Below, piece after piece: positions 1 through 7,777 of a stretch of 20,423 nt of DNA; position 1 is the first letter of the stretch; the number at the start of each line of letters is the position of its first letter. The notes under the pieces were generated by a model. The model was not told the origin of the DNA, made no database searches, and saw only the letters and a program-made list of their open reading frames with translations. This stretch comes from a virus. Location: positions 1-20,423 of IMG/VR virus record IMGVR_UViG_3300024475_000010, one strand, 5' to 3'. The position numbers were made by a program, and so were the translations under genes.

Positions 1-1
1 A

Positions 2-1846
2 TACGGCACTAACGGCTTCCACCTAGACTTTGGCAACTCAGCGGCCATTGGTGACGATATCTCGGGCAACAACAACGACTGGACTGCTAACAACCTAGCG
101 GCGAGTGATGTTGTTCTGGATAGTCCGACGAATAACTTTACAACACTAAACGCTTTAGATACTGCCGCACCGCTGACTGAAGGCAACCTAGAAATTACTG
201 GCAATAACTCTTGGCGTGGCGCCAAGGCAACTAACTATCTGCCAGTGACAGGTAAGTATTATTTTGAGGTTGCCGCAACTAACACGTCACAGCGTGCTAA
301 CGGTGGCTTTGTTAAAGCATCTGCGCTAAACAGCGGTGGCCCCACTGGCGGTTCGTGGCAATGGCTAAGTGACGGCTTTGTTGGCATTGCCGCTGACTCT
401 GTTAACTTTAACTTTTACGGCCCTGCTAGTTCGAGTCCATTGTTCGTACAAAGCGGCACGAGCAGTGGCCCACAAACCATTTCTTTTGCCGTTGATGTTG
501 ATACTGGCAAAGTATGGATGGGTCGCAATGGCACATATTACGACAGTTCAGGTAACGCTACTGGCAATCCCTCAGCAGGCACAAACGAGACTGCAACTCT
601 GAGCAATCCGCAAGAGTACGTCATGGCGGCGCAATGCTATGACAATGCAATAAATGTAAACGTCAACTTCGGCCAAGACAGCTCATTCGCAGGCAACAAA
701 ACCGCCCAAGGCAACACAGACGCTAACGGCATTGGTGACTTCTACTACAGCCCACCCGCAGGCTACCTAGCTTTATGCACGGCTAACCTACCAGAGCCAG
801 CGTTTAGCCCTGCTAATGATGAGTCGCCGCAGGATCACTTTAATACGATTGCTTACACTGGCGACGGAGCAACAAGGAGCATAACTGGCCTAGGATTTGA
901 GCCGTCATTTACTTGGATTAAGGGTCGCAGTTACTCTTTTAGTCACATTTTATCCGATGCAGTACGTGGCGCTGGCAATGCCTTAATATCCAATTCGACC
1001 AATGCTGAGACATCTTATGGCTTTACGTCATTCGACAGTGATGGCTGGAGCATGGCAGGCGTGATGAATGCCATCAATGAATCGGGCCAGACCTACGTAG
1101 CATGGAACTGGAAAGCCAACGGATCAGGCGTAAGCAACACTGACGGGTCTATTACGTCTACGGTGAGTGCCAATACTGAGGCTGGGTTTAGTATTGTTAG
1201 TTATACGGGCACGGGTACGTCTAATCTTAGTGAGACAATTGGTCACGGGCTGACGCAAGCGCCTGATTTTATTGTGGTCAAAGATAGAGATGCTTCGGAA
1301 GGTTGGATTGTTTACCACTCAGGAAACACATCGTCTCCAGAGACTCAACGTTTGCTCTTAAGCACAACAAGCGCCACTGCATCTTATGGTCAGTATTACT
1401 GGAATAGTACAGCCCCTACAGCGTCGGTGTTTACCATTGGATCAACAACAAGTTCTGATAACACGCTGAATGACACCAATGCCCACATTGCATACGTGTT
1501 CCATAGCGTAGACGGCTTTAGCAAGTTCGGGTCTTACACAGGCAATGGAAGCACTGACGGGCCATTTGTGTACTGCGGGTTCAGGCCAGCGTTTGTTCTC
1601 TACAAAAACACAGATAACGGTTCGGCAGATTGGGAAATGTACGACGGCGTACGTGATCCTTACAACGTGGCAGACGCTCAGTTATATCCCAACTCAAGTT
1701 CAGCAGAAGTGCATTCGGATAGGCTAGACTTTGTATCAAACGGAATAAAGATTCGTTCGAGTGGCGGAGGCGTGAATCAGTCTGGTAGTAATTTCATCTT
1801 CATGGCCTTTGCCGAGAACCCCTTTAAGTATTCTACAGGAGCATAG
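2..1846 (+). CDS. Tail fibre/host-recognition protein with SPRY-like and DUF7483-like regions (5' partial)
   Basis: The reading frame is open from the left edge (first full codon at base 2), giving 614 visible residues and no N-terminus. A GTG at 245 is internal and is not the start. The first ~60 residues carry the GFHLDF...IGDDISGNNNDW pattern that often precedes ligand-binding domains in phage fibres. Residues ~65-225 look like a SPRY/concanavalin-like beta-sandwich (GKYYFEV, FVGIA, VWMGRNG, VNVNFGQ). Residues ~275-614 resemble the DUF7483 region of phage tail proteins (FNTIAYTGDG, TWIKGRS, GFTSFDSDGW, YVAWNWKANG, GFSIVSYTGTG, IGHGLTQAPDFIVVKDR). Such proteins are thought to sit on the tail tip and bind host surface glycans or proteins; the receptor is unknown. 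It is followed 2 bases later by an assembly-like protein, as fibres often are. Structural class is fairly sure; exact role is inferred. Confidence 0.75.
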   Translation, partial: YGTNGFHLDFGNSAAIGDDISGNNNDWTANNLAASDVVLDSPTNNFTTLNALDTAAPLTEGNLEITGNNSWRGAKATNYLPVTGKYYFEVAATNTSQRANGGFVKASALNSGGPTGGSWQWLSDGFVGIAADSVNFNFYGPASSSPLFVQSGTSSGPQTISFAVDVDTGKVWMGRNGTYYDSSGNATGNPSAGTNETATLSNPQEYVMAAQCYDNAINVNVNFGQDSSFAGNKTAQGNTDANGIGDFYYSPPAGYLALCTANLPEPAFSPANDESPQDHFNTIAYTGDGATRSITGLGFEPSFTWIKGRSYSFSHILSDAVRGAGNALISNSTNAETSYGFTSFDSDGWSMAGVMNAINESGQTYVAWNWKANGSGVSNTDGSITSTVSANTEAGFSIVSYTGTGTSNLSETIGHGLTQAPDFIVVKDRDASEGWIVYHSGNTSSPETQRLLLSTTSATASYGQYYWNSTAPTASVFTIGSTTSSDNTLNDTNAHIAYVFHSVDGFSKFGSYTGNGSTDGPFVYCGFRPAFVLYKNTDNGSADWEMYDGVRDPYNVADAQLYPNSSSAEVHSDRLDFVSNGIKIRSSGGGVNQSGSNFIFMAFAENPFKYSTGA

Positions 1847-1848
1847 CA

Positions 1849-2397
1849 ATGCCTTACATTTACAATGGCAAAGCCCTTCGCACTGGTCGTGGCTGGGTCG
1901 ATAACAACGGAATCAAACACCCGACTAACTGGGCATCATGGTCAGAGGCTGAAAAGACAGCCAAAGGCATCACATGGCAGGACGATCCAGCCCCTTTTGA
2001 TTCTCGTTTTTACTGGGATGCCAACACGCCCAAGTCGCTGGATGACGTTAACGAGGTAGACGAGGACGGCAACGCAGTACTGGACGAGAAGGGTAACCAA
2101 GTCGTTACCAAGGGTCTCAAGACTGTTGCAATTGAGACAGTCAAAGCACAGGCAGGTGGACTGTTAGCGCCTACTGACTGGATGGTGATTAAGGCGGCTG
2201 AGGTTGATGACTACACAGTGCCTGCTGATGTTGTGGCCTATCGTGCGGCAGTGCGTGCTAAGTCGAACAGCATTGAAGCATCAATCAACAATGCGGCTGA
2301 CCTAGCGGCGTTTATGGCCCTGTACGACACACCAGTGGATGCTGATGGTAATGCTACTGGCAATCCTGTTATTACTGATTGGCCTGAAGAAGTCTAG
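1849..2397 (+). CDS. Tail-fibre-assembly-like protein
   Basis: 182 residues. AGGAG at 1837-1841 lies 7 bases before the ATG. The N-terminal half is hydrophilic and Trp-rich (WVDNNGIKHPTNWASWSEAEK), with an Asp-rich insert. The C-terminal half has the pattern LLAPTDWMVIKAAEVDDYTVPADVVAYRAAVR...AFMALYDTP, like the C-terminal domain of caudoviral tail fibre assembly proteins and DUF4376-like proteins, where a tryptophan-rich LLxxTDW segment is followed by an Arg-rich helix. Family members act as chaperones for trimeric fibres and may stay on the fibre. The position directly after the fibre gene agrees. It could instead be a minor fibre-cap protein. A short peptide near the C-terminus (GNATGNP) also occurs in the upstream fibre. 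Confidence 0.6.
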   Translation: MPYIYNGKALRTGRGWVDNNGIKHPTNWASWSEAEKTAKGITWQDDPAPFDSRFYWDANTPKSLDDVNEVDEDGNAVLDEKGNQVVTKGLKTVAIETVKAQAGGLLAPTDWMVIKAAEVDDYTVPADVVAYRAAVRAKSNSIEASINNAADLAAFMALYDTPVDADGNATGNPVITDWPEEV

Positions 2398-2439
2398 GTG
2401 CGGGTTGGGTTATACTTGCCTTATTCAAGAGGATAGATC

Positions 2440-3918
2440 ATGGCCCTATTGCCCCTAAAGATCCCCGCAGGCGTAGTCCACACCGGCACGGAGTATGACA
2501 GCTCAGGCCGGTGGCGCGAGGCCAATTTGGTTCGCTGGCGTAATAACGCAATGCGCCCAGTGGGCGGCTGGGAAGTTCGGAAGGACACTGAGCTGGATAA
2601 GCCGCCGCGTGCCATTCACTCATGGCGCGATAACACTGACGGGTCACAGCTTGCCATTGGGTTCCATGACTCGCTATATCACTTAGGCGCTGGCGGCATC
2701 CTGACCGATATCAGCCCTAGTGGACTGACTGCGGGTAACATCGATGCACAAGAAAACCGAGGCTTCAGCGGCAAGTTCTACGGCACTGGATACTATGGCG
2801 TTACACGCCCATCTAACGGTGTTTTCGAGGAGTGCGATACGTGGTCGCTGGACAACTTTGGCGAGTACCTTATCGGCTGTCTGACATCTGATGGCAAGAT
2901 ATATGAGTGGCAGTTGAACACCGCAAGCGATGCCGCAGTCTTGTCAAACGCACCCACCAACAACAAGGCCATTGTTGTCACTGAGGAGCGCTTTGTCTTT
3001 GCACTGGCCTCTGGTGGAAACCCGCGCAAGATTGCTTGGTCCGACCGTGAGGACAACAACACGTGGACGCCAAGCGATCTAAACGAGGCTGGCGACATTG
3101 AGTTGCAGACTAATGGCGAGATCATGACCGGCATCCGTATGCGTGGCCGCACACTAATTCTAACGACCACAGACGCTCATGTTGCCACGTATCAGGGTCC
3201 GCCATACGTGTACGGCTTTGAGCGAGTTGGCACTGCCTGTGGCGCCGTGTCGCGCAAGTCAGTTGTGGCGGTGGATGAGGGTGCATTCTGGATGGGTAAG
3301 CGCTCGTTCTTTGTGTTCAATGGTTCATCTGTCACTGAGATACCCTGCGATGTGTGCGACTACATCTTTGCGGACATCAACGACAACCAAGCATCAAAGG
3401 CATGGGCCACGCACAATGCCGAGTTTGGTGAGATCTGGTGGTTCTTCCCCAGTAACTCATCGACCGAGATCGATTCATACGTCAGCTACAACTACAAGGA
3501 AGGCCACTGGCAGACGGGCAAGCTGAATCGCACTTGTGGCGTATTCCGTGGCGTTTTTCAGGACCCCATTTGGTGCGACGAGACCGGCATAGTGTATAAC
3601 CACGAAACCGGTCTTGATCACGGTATCTATACCCCATATGCAGAGACTGCGCCGATATCCATTGGTGCTGGTGATGGCATCATGAAGGTGAACAGCTTGA
3701 TACCAGATGCCGAGGATAGTGGCGATGTGCAGGTTTACTTCAAAACGCGATTCCATCCGCAAGATGAAGAGCGCACATATGGCGCATATACTTTGGATAA
3801 TCCAACGTCTGTTCGGTTCTCAGGGCGCCAGATTCGCATGAGGGTTGAGTCAGCTAGGCCATCGGATTGGCGTGTTGGCACAATGCGTGTTGAGGCTACG
3901 CAGGGCGGTCGTCGATGA
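2440..3918 (+). CDS. Beta-propeller-like tail/head-tail connector protein (P22 gp10-like)
   Basis: 492 residues. AAGAGGA at 2427-2433 lies 6 bases before the ATG. The sequence is beta-rich and has repeating hydrophobic blocks with Trp/Gly turns typical of propeller blades (RWREANLVRWRNNAMRPVGGWE, IAWSDREDNNTWTP, LQTNGEIMTGIRMRGRTLILTT, GTACGAVSRKSVVAVDEGAFWMG, FFVFNG, YNYKEGHWQTGK). This matches a class of podoviral structural proteins related to P22 gp10, the packaged-DNA stabilisation protein below the portal (472 residues), and similar marine-phage tail proteins. The length fits. Its job would be to plug or extend the tail below the portal. No contractile-tail genes lie nearby. The stop overlaps the next start by 4 bases. 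Structural role is likely; the specific gp10 equivalence is inferred from pattern, not from an alignment. Confidence 0.6.
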   Translation: MALLPLKIPAGVVHTGTEYDSSGRWREANLVRWRNNAMRPVGGWEVRKDTELDKPPRAIHSWRDNTDGSQLAIGFHDSLYHLGAGGILTDISPSGLTAGNIDAQENRGFSGKFYGTGYYGVTRPSNGVFEECDTWSLDNFGEYLIGCLTSDGKIYEWQLNTASDAAVLSNAPTNNKAIVVTEERFVFALASGGNPRKIAWSDREDNNTWTPSDLNEAGDIELQTNGEIMTGIRMRGRTLILTTTDAHVATYQGPPYVYGFERVGTACGAVSRKSVVAVDEGAFWMGKRSFFVFNGSSVTEIPCDVCDYIFADINDNQASKAWATHNAEFGEIWWFFPSNSSTEIDSYVSYNYKEGHWQTGKLNRTCGVFRGVFQDPIWCDETGIVYNHETGLDHGIYTPYAETAPISIGAGDGIMKVNSLIPDAEDSGDVQVYFKTRFHPQDEERTYGAYTLDNPTSVRFSGRQIRMRVESARPSDWRVGTMRVEATQGGRR

Positions 3919-4562
3919 TTGGACTGCCGCCACCCACTGGCTCTAAGAACTGGCAACAATGGGGTGAGCGATTAAACGCCTACCTTGGTCGCCAGTGGAA
4001 TAAGCTGTCAGTGCGCCGAGGTGACGAGATCCCGTCAGATGACGGTATCTTGATGTGGGATCGCGGGAACGGATATCCAGTCGTTTCAAAGAATGGTCAA
4101 TTCCGCCAAGTGTTGCTAGAGGACGGCGATGCCAATTTAGGCGTCACAACAACGCAGACCGTGGCGGCTATCAATACAGCCTACGCGCTGACATTTGCTG
4201 GCACGGCTGACGATGGCATCACTCTGAATGGTACGCGCGTTGAGTTCACTGAGGCCGGAAAATATCTTGCGAGTTTTTCCGCTCAGATCAGCTCAAGCTC
4301 GTCATCTACAGTCAATTTCTACTTTTGGCCCCGCGTCAATGGCACTGACTTGACTGGCTCTACCATGATGAACAGCCTTCACTCGAACGGCTCTACTCTG
4401 GTGGTATCGCGTGCGGCCATCCTGACAGTCAATGCTGGCGACTACCTTGAGGCCATGTGGGCGGCAGATAGCACTAGCGGCTCGCTTGTGGCGCATTCTG
4501 CCACGGCATTCTGTCCAGCAACACCGGCGGCCACGATGGCCATCACAAGGATCTCAGGTTGA
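3915..4562 (+). CDS. Virion protein with a TNF/C1q-like jelly-roll domain
   Basis: 215 residues; the ATG overlaps the previous stop (ATGA). Residues 1-60 begin with a short PPPTGSKNWQQWGERLNAYLGRQW segment that could be an anchor to the tail. Residues ~80-215 are a beta-strand-rich domain: AINTAYALTFAG, ITLNGTRVEFTEAGKYLASFSAQIS, STVNFYFWPRVNGTDL, STLVVSRAAILTVNAGDYLEAMWAA, and a hydrophobic C-terminal strand (ATMAITRIS). This pattern (FTEAGKYLASFS...RVNG...LTVNAGDYLEAMW) is that of TNF/C1q-like jelly rolls, seen in phage receptor-binding proteins and collagen-like fibres. Such domains are usually trimeric. It is probably a tail-associated or decoration protein; direct receptor binding is inference. 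Confidence 0.55.
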   Translation: MIGLPPPTGSKNWQQWGERLNAYLGRQWNKLSVRRGDEIPSDDGILMWDRGNGYPVVSKNGQFRQVLLEDGDANLGVTTTQTVAAINTAYALTFAGTADDGITLNGTRVEFTEAGKYLASFSAQISSSSSSTVNFYFWPRVNGTDLTGSTMMNSLHSNGSTLVVSRAAILTVNAGDYLEAMWAADSTSGSLVAHSATAFCPATPAATMAITRISG

Positions 4563-4945
4563 GCGCTGACGCTCAGGTTATGATCCACCAAGAGCTGGAG
4601 CGGTGCCGTCCATGGATCGAGGCGGCACTGGAATACTCAGGCGGCACACATGACTTTGGCGACATCGCCTCTGCGGTAATGACCGGGCATATGCAACTGT
4701 GGCCGGCGCCCAAAGGGTGCATGGTTACTGAGATCATCACATATCCCAAGATCAAGGCATTGCACATATTTTTGGCTGGCGGCGAGCTACGCCAGTTGCT
4801 TCAAATGGAGGATTCTATTGCAAGTTGGGCCAAGAGCCAGAATTGCGGTAGAATTACACTCAACGGCAGACCCGGCTGGAAGCGCGTATTAGAGAAGCGC
4901 AACGCAAAGGTCACCCACACGTTTATTGCGAAGGATATTTTATGA
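4559..4945 (+). CDS. Small conserved phage protein, GNAT-like, TTG start
   Basis: 128 residues from a TTG that overlaps the previous stop (TTGA). AAGGA at 4547-4551 lies 7 bases upstream, a better site than anything before the in-frame ATG at 4580, so TTG is preferred. The sequence has WIEAALEYSGGTHDFGDIASAVMTGHMQLWPAPKGCMVTEII followed by LHIFLAGGEL and a C-terminal block WAKSQNCGRITLNGRPGWKRVLE. The order (substrate-side helix, beta pair, then ITLNGRPGWKRVL) resembles small GNAT-fold proteins found among phage tail and ejection genes, such as T7 gp13-type proteins. No clear acetyl-CoA-binding R/Q-x-x-G-x-G/A loop is visible, so enzymatic activity is doubtful. It is coupled to the next gene by ATGA. 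A conserved structural or ejection accessory protein is the likeliest role. Confidence 0.5.
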   Translation: MSADAQVMIHQELERCRPWIEAALEYSGGTHDFGDIASAVMTGHMQLWPAPKGCMVTEIITYPKIKALHIFLAGGELRQLLQMEDSIASWAKSQNCGRITLNGRPGWKRVLEKRNAKVTHTFIAKDIL

Positions 4946-5727
4946 GTGGCGGCGGCGGTTCACAGACCACAGTGCAACAAGCATCGATTCCTCAGTTTGT
5001 AGAAGATGCGGCAAAGGCAAACCTTGCTCGCGCTGATTACGTTTCGCAGTTGGGCTATATGCCTTACTACGGACCAGACGTAGCGGCACTATCTCCGATG
5101 CAGACGCAGGCAATGCAGTCTACTGGCGCCGGTATGCAGGCTCTAGGCTTGGCTCCACAGGGATTTGACCCGATGGTCGGTATGCCACAACCCCAGACCT
5201 TTATGGGCGGATTACAGGGCTACTCATCTGGAAACCTATTTGATGAGGCGTTGGCCCAGTTACAGGAGCGACGCCCAGCTCAATACGATGCTTACACGGG
5301 TATGTTTATTGATCCAGTGACCGGCGATCTTGGCGTGGGCTTCACAAAGCATGGGTCCTTGGCTAGTGGGTCTTCAGCTCCAATCGTTTCTCAAATGGCT
5401 GACTACAGCTATCGTGACTCCGGCCGCAGTTATTCGGACGGCCCGCAGACAGGTGGCCAACTGCGCCCAAGTACGGGTAACTTTATGCGAGACCTAGAGT
5501 TATTCGGACGCAGTGTTAGCCCATTCCACTCAACCACTCCCGTCATTCAATCGATGGTTAACGAGCAGTTGCCTGCTTACAGCGCGCCGCCGTTGCCTAC
5601 CTATAGTGACTCGGGCCGTAGTGAGTCAGATGGCCCGCAGACAGGCGGCTTCACTTCATCATCTAGCTATCATGACATGGGTTCGGCGGCTAACCCCGGA
5701 CGTTCTGATGGCGGTTGGGGACTATAA
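4942..5727 (+). CDS. Gly/Gln-rich internal virion protein
   Basis: 261 residues; ATG overlaps the previous stop. It opens with MSGGGGSQTTVQQASIPQFVEDAAKANLARADYVSQLGYMPYYGPDVAALSPMQTQAM, a pattern common at the start of phage ejection-complex genes. The rest is low in charge and rich in Gly, Ser, Pro and Gln. A 16-residue unit occurs twice, at residues ~157-172 and ~221-236 (core DSGR-S-SDGPQTGG). No enzyme motif or membrane segment is visible. It stands first of four coupled genes ahead of the portal, so an internal capsid or ejection role is inferred. The next ATG (5739) lies 11 bases after its stop. Confidence 0.5.
   Translation: MSGGGGSQTTVQQASIPQFVEDAAKANLARADYVSQLGYMPYYGPDVAALSPMQTQAMQSTGAGMQALGLAPQGFDPMVGMPQPQTFMGGLQGYSSGNLFDEALAQLQERRPAQYDAYTGMFIDPVTGDLGVGFTKHGSLASGSSAPIVSQMADYSYRDSGRSYSDGPQTGGQLRPSTGNFMRDLELFGRSVSPFHSTTPVIQSMVNEQLPAYSAPPLPTYSDSGRSESDGPQTGGFTSSSSYHDMGSAANPGRSDGGWGL
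5410..5457 (+). repeat. Diverged 48-bp repeat, copy 1
   Basis: Encodes YRDSGRSYSDGPQTGG within the Gly-rich virion protein. A partner lies at 5602-5649 (YSDSGRSESDGPQTGG). Differences are mostly at third codon positions, so the peptide is being kept. Confidence 0.75.
5602..5649 (+). repeat. Diverged 48-bp repeat, copy 2
   Basis: Partner of the copy at 5410-5457, 192 bases downstream in the same frame; 14 of 16 residues are identical. Confidence 0.75.
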
Positions 5728-5738
5728 GAGGATTTATC

Positions 5739-6452
5739 ATGGGCGCTCCAGCAGGCGGTAACGTATACACACAGGCTTCACAAGGTTTAACCGGCGCAAT
5801 GGGCGCTACTGCACAGCAGGCATTCCAGCCTATGCAGACCGGCCCCATGACTGTTGCTGGCTCTAATATGGGCCAGTACATGAACCCTTACACCAATCAA
5901 GTTATTGGCAATCTAGCCCGTGACACTGGCCGCGCTATGGAGATGGGGTCTAACCAGCTTGGCGCGCAGGCATCTAGCGCTGGCGCGTTTGGTGGATCTC
6001 GTCACGGCATTGCTCAGGGTCAGATGATGGGTGACACACTGCGCGGCTTCCAGACGCAGGCCGGCCAGCTACGTCAGTCTGGATACCAGAACGCACAGCA
6101 GATGGCACAGCAGGACGTACAGAACCGCATGGCGGCTAATCAGCAACGTCTGGGTGCGGCCAATCAGTTAGCTGGACTGGGTATGCAAGGCTTCAACATG
6201 GGTCAGCAGATGTCCAACCAGTCGTTCCAGCAGGGTTTGGCACAGCAGGCAGTTAATCAAGCGCTGATCGACGCGGCCAAACAGCAGTACGCAGGATTTA
6301 CTGGTGCGCCAGCACAGAGCCTGCAGTACACGACCACGGCCTTGGGTGCAACGCCAACACCGCAAAGTCAAACACAGGCCGTCAGCAAGAGTCCCGGCGT
6401 ATTTGATTATCTAACGCTAGGTGCTACAGCTTTCGGAGGCTTTGGTAACTAA
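5739..6452 (+). CDS. Internal virion/DNA-ejection protein, Gln-rich
   Basis: 237 residues. A longer frame reaches back to TTG 5715 inside the previous gene, but AAGAGGA at 5726-5732, 6 bases before ATG 5739, fixes the start. The protein has the conserved phage pattern NMGQYMNPYTNQVIGNLARDTGRAMEMGSNQLGAQASSAGAFGGSRHGIAQGQ (residues ~47-98), then long Gln/Ala/Met-rich amphipathic helices (QQMAQQDVQNRMAANQQRLGAANQLAGLGMQGFNMGQQMSNQ). This class occurs in many podoviruses beside the large ejection protein and is comparable in size and composition to T7 gp14 or P22 gp7, which enter the host envelope with the DNA. Equivalence to one of those proteins is inferred. It ends in the hydrophobic segment VFDYLTLGATAFGGFGN. 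Confidence 0.6.
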   Translation: MGAPAGGNVYTQASQGLTGAMGATAQQAFQPMQTGPMTVAGSNMGQYMNPYTNQVIGNLARDTGRAMEMGSNQLGAQASSAGAFGGSRHGIAQGQMMGDTLRGFQTQAGQLRQSGYQNAQQMAQQDVQNRMAANQQRLGAANQLAGLGMQGFNMGQQMSNQSFQQGLAQQAVNQALIDAAKQQYAGFTGAPAQSLQYTTTALGATPTPQSQTQAVSKSPGVFDYLTLGATAFGGFGN

Positions 6453-7777
6453 TGATTACTCGCAACCTAATGCAACAGCGCGGCGGATTAGGTTCACGCG
6501 CTCAAGACATCCTGAAAGGCGTTGGCGAGCTGACGATGCAGAAGCCTTCTCCCATCCAGACGGTTCAGATGGGTCAGCCATTGCAGGTTGAGCCTATTGG
6601 CCCCGCGGGTAGCGGTGGACTGCCACAGCGTAGCGTACCGGTACAGATGCCGGCACAGCCAGTCATGGAGTCTGCCGAGCCAACGCTATCTACAGACATG
6701 ATGCTACCAAAGCTAAAGGCGGCGGCGCAGATGAAGCAGATGGTGGACGCAGACCCCGCCATTGAGCAAGACCCGAGCTTTCAGGACCGCGCCAAGCGGT
6801 TTTTTGGTAGCCGGGAAAATATGTATCGCCTAGCAATGGCGTTCAACACAATGCGCCTAAACCCCGATCAGGGCTTGGCTAGTTTCTTAGGTGATGAGCT
6901 GAAGGACATCCGGGCTCAAAAGCGAACCACGCAGGGCGCAGAGCGAGCGGCACAGATCCTTCGCACAAAGAACCCTGAGCTGGCTCAGATGGTCGAGCAA
7001 GGCGCAATCGATGCCAAGACTGCGCTCCAGTTGGCGTACAAGAGTCCTTCACAGCTAAACCAGATGATCGATCTCATGAGGACCGACCCCGAGATGTTTA
7101 GGCGTCTGGCTGGTGCTGGCGCATTTGGCGGCGATGTGGATGCTGGTCAAGGTAAGTTGTTTGATGAAATGGCCAAGAACGTCATTAGTCGCCGTGATGC
7201 AATGATTGAAGGCGGGACAGTGGCGGGAGACTTGTCGCGTCAGCTAACTCGGTTCCAGATGCAGGCGGAGGGACTAGAGACGGGTCCTCTAGAAGCTCGT
7301 ATGCAGGCACTGCGCGAGTTCGGCGCATCTATTGGCATCCCGGTTGATGAGAATGCTTTGGCTAGCGGTCAATCACTGAAGGCGGCATCGCTTAACTTGG
7401 TTGCAAACGAGTTGCGCAAGAACAAGGGTCCTCAGACTGACTTTGACGCAGAGTTTACCGCTAGTTTTGTTCCCAGCTTGGGCAACACCACGGCGGCTAA
7501 CAACGAGATCGTAAACTATATGCAGTCAGCGAACCGCATCATGACGATCTATGGCGGCATGGCATCTGAGATGCCTTATGACACACGCGAAGCTGACACA
7601 TTTGTCACAAAGCTACAGCGCGAACAGATGAACACGCCTGCGGTGACTAAGTTCAACGGCGAGTGGATCACCTTCAACGAATACTATCGTGAAGCTAAAG
7701 GCCGCGACCGTTCGATGTCAGATATGCAGATCCTAGAGATGTGGCGCAAAGATCACGAAGAGATGGGCGAACTATAA
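6452..7777 (+). CDS. Internal virion/ejection-complex protein
   Basis: 441 residues; start and previous stop share one base (TAATG). Residues 1-90 are Gln/Pro-rich and probably disordered. Residues ~100-441 are mostly helical and charged, with AKRFFGSRENMYRLAMAFNTMRLNPDQGLASFLGDELKDIRAQKR at ~113-157 and WITFNEYYREAKGRDRSMSDMQILEMWRKDHEE at the C-terminus. I recognise the general appearance (helical virion protein between the Gln-rich ejection protein and the large pore-like protein) but no named family. No catalytic motif is seen. Overlaps on both sides indicate co-translation with its neighbours, so stoichiometric assembly in one complex is plausible. Confidence 0.55.
   Translation: MITRNLMQQRGGLGSRAQDILKGVGELTMQKPSPIQTVQMGQPLQVEPIGPAGSGGLPQRSVPVQMPAQPVMESAEPTLSTDMMLPKLKAAAQMKQMVDADPAIEQDPSFQDRAKRFFGSRENMYRLAMAFNTMRLNPDQGLASFLGDELKDIRAQKRTTQGAERAAQILRTKNPELAQMVEQGAIDAKTALQLAYKSPSQLNQMIDLMRTDPEMFRRLAGAGAFGGDVDAGQGKLFDEMAKNVISRRDAMIEGGTVAGDLSRQLTRFQMQAEGLETGPLEARMQALREFGASIGIPVDENALASGQSLKAASLNLVANELRKNKGPQTDFDAEFTASFVPSLGNTTAANNEIVNYMQSANRIMTIYGGMASEMPYDTREADTFVTKLQREQMNTPAVTKFNGEWITFNEYYREAKGRDRSMSDMQILEMWRKDHEEMGEL

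Noticed and set aside
245-247. GTG as start of the fibre gene
   Set aside because: The same frame is open to the left edge and residues before it continue a recognisable fibre pattern, so the true start is outside the window.
1-1846. Fibre as a diversity-generating retroelement target
   Set aside because: No reverse transcriptase or template repeat with adenine-biased changes is visible in the window.
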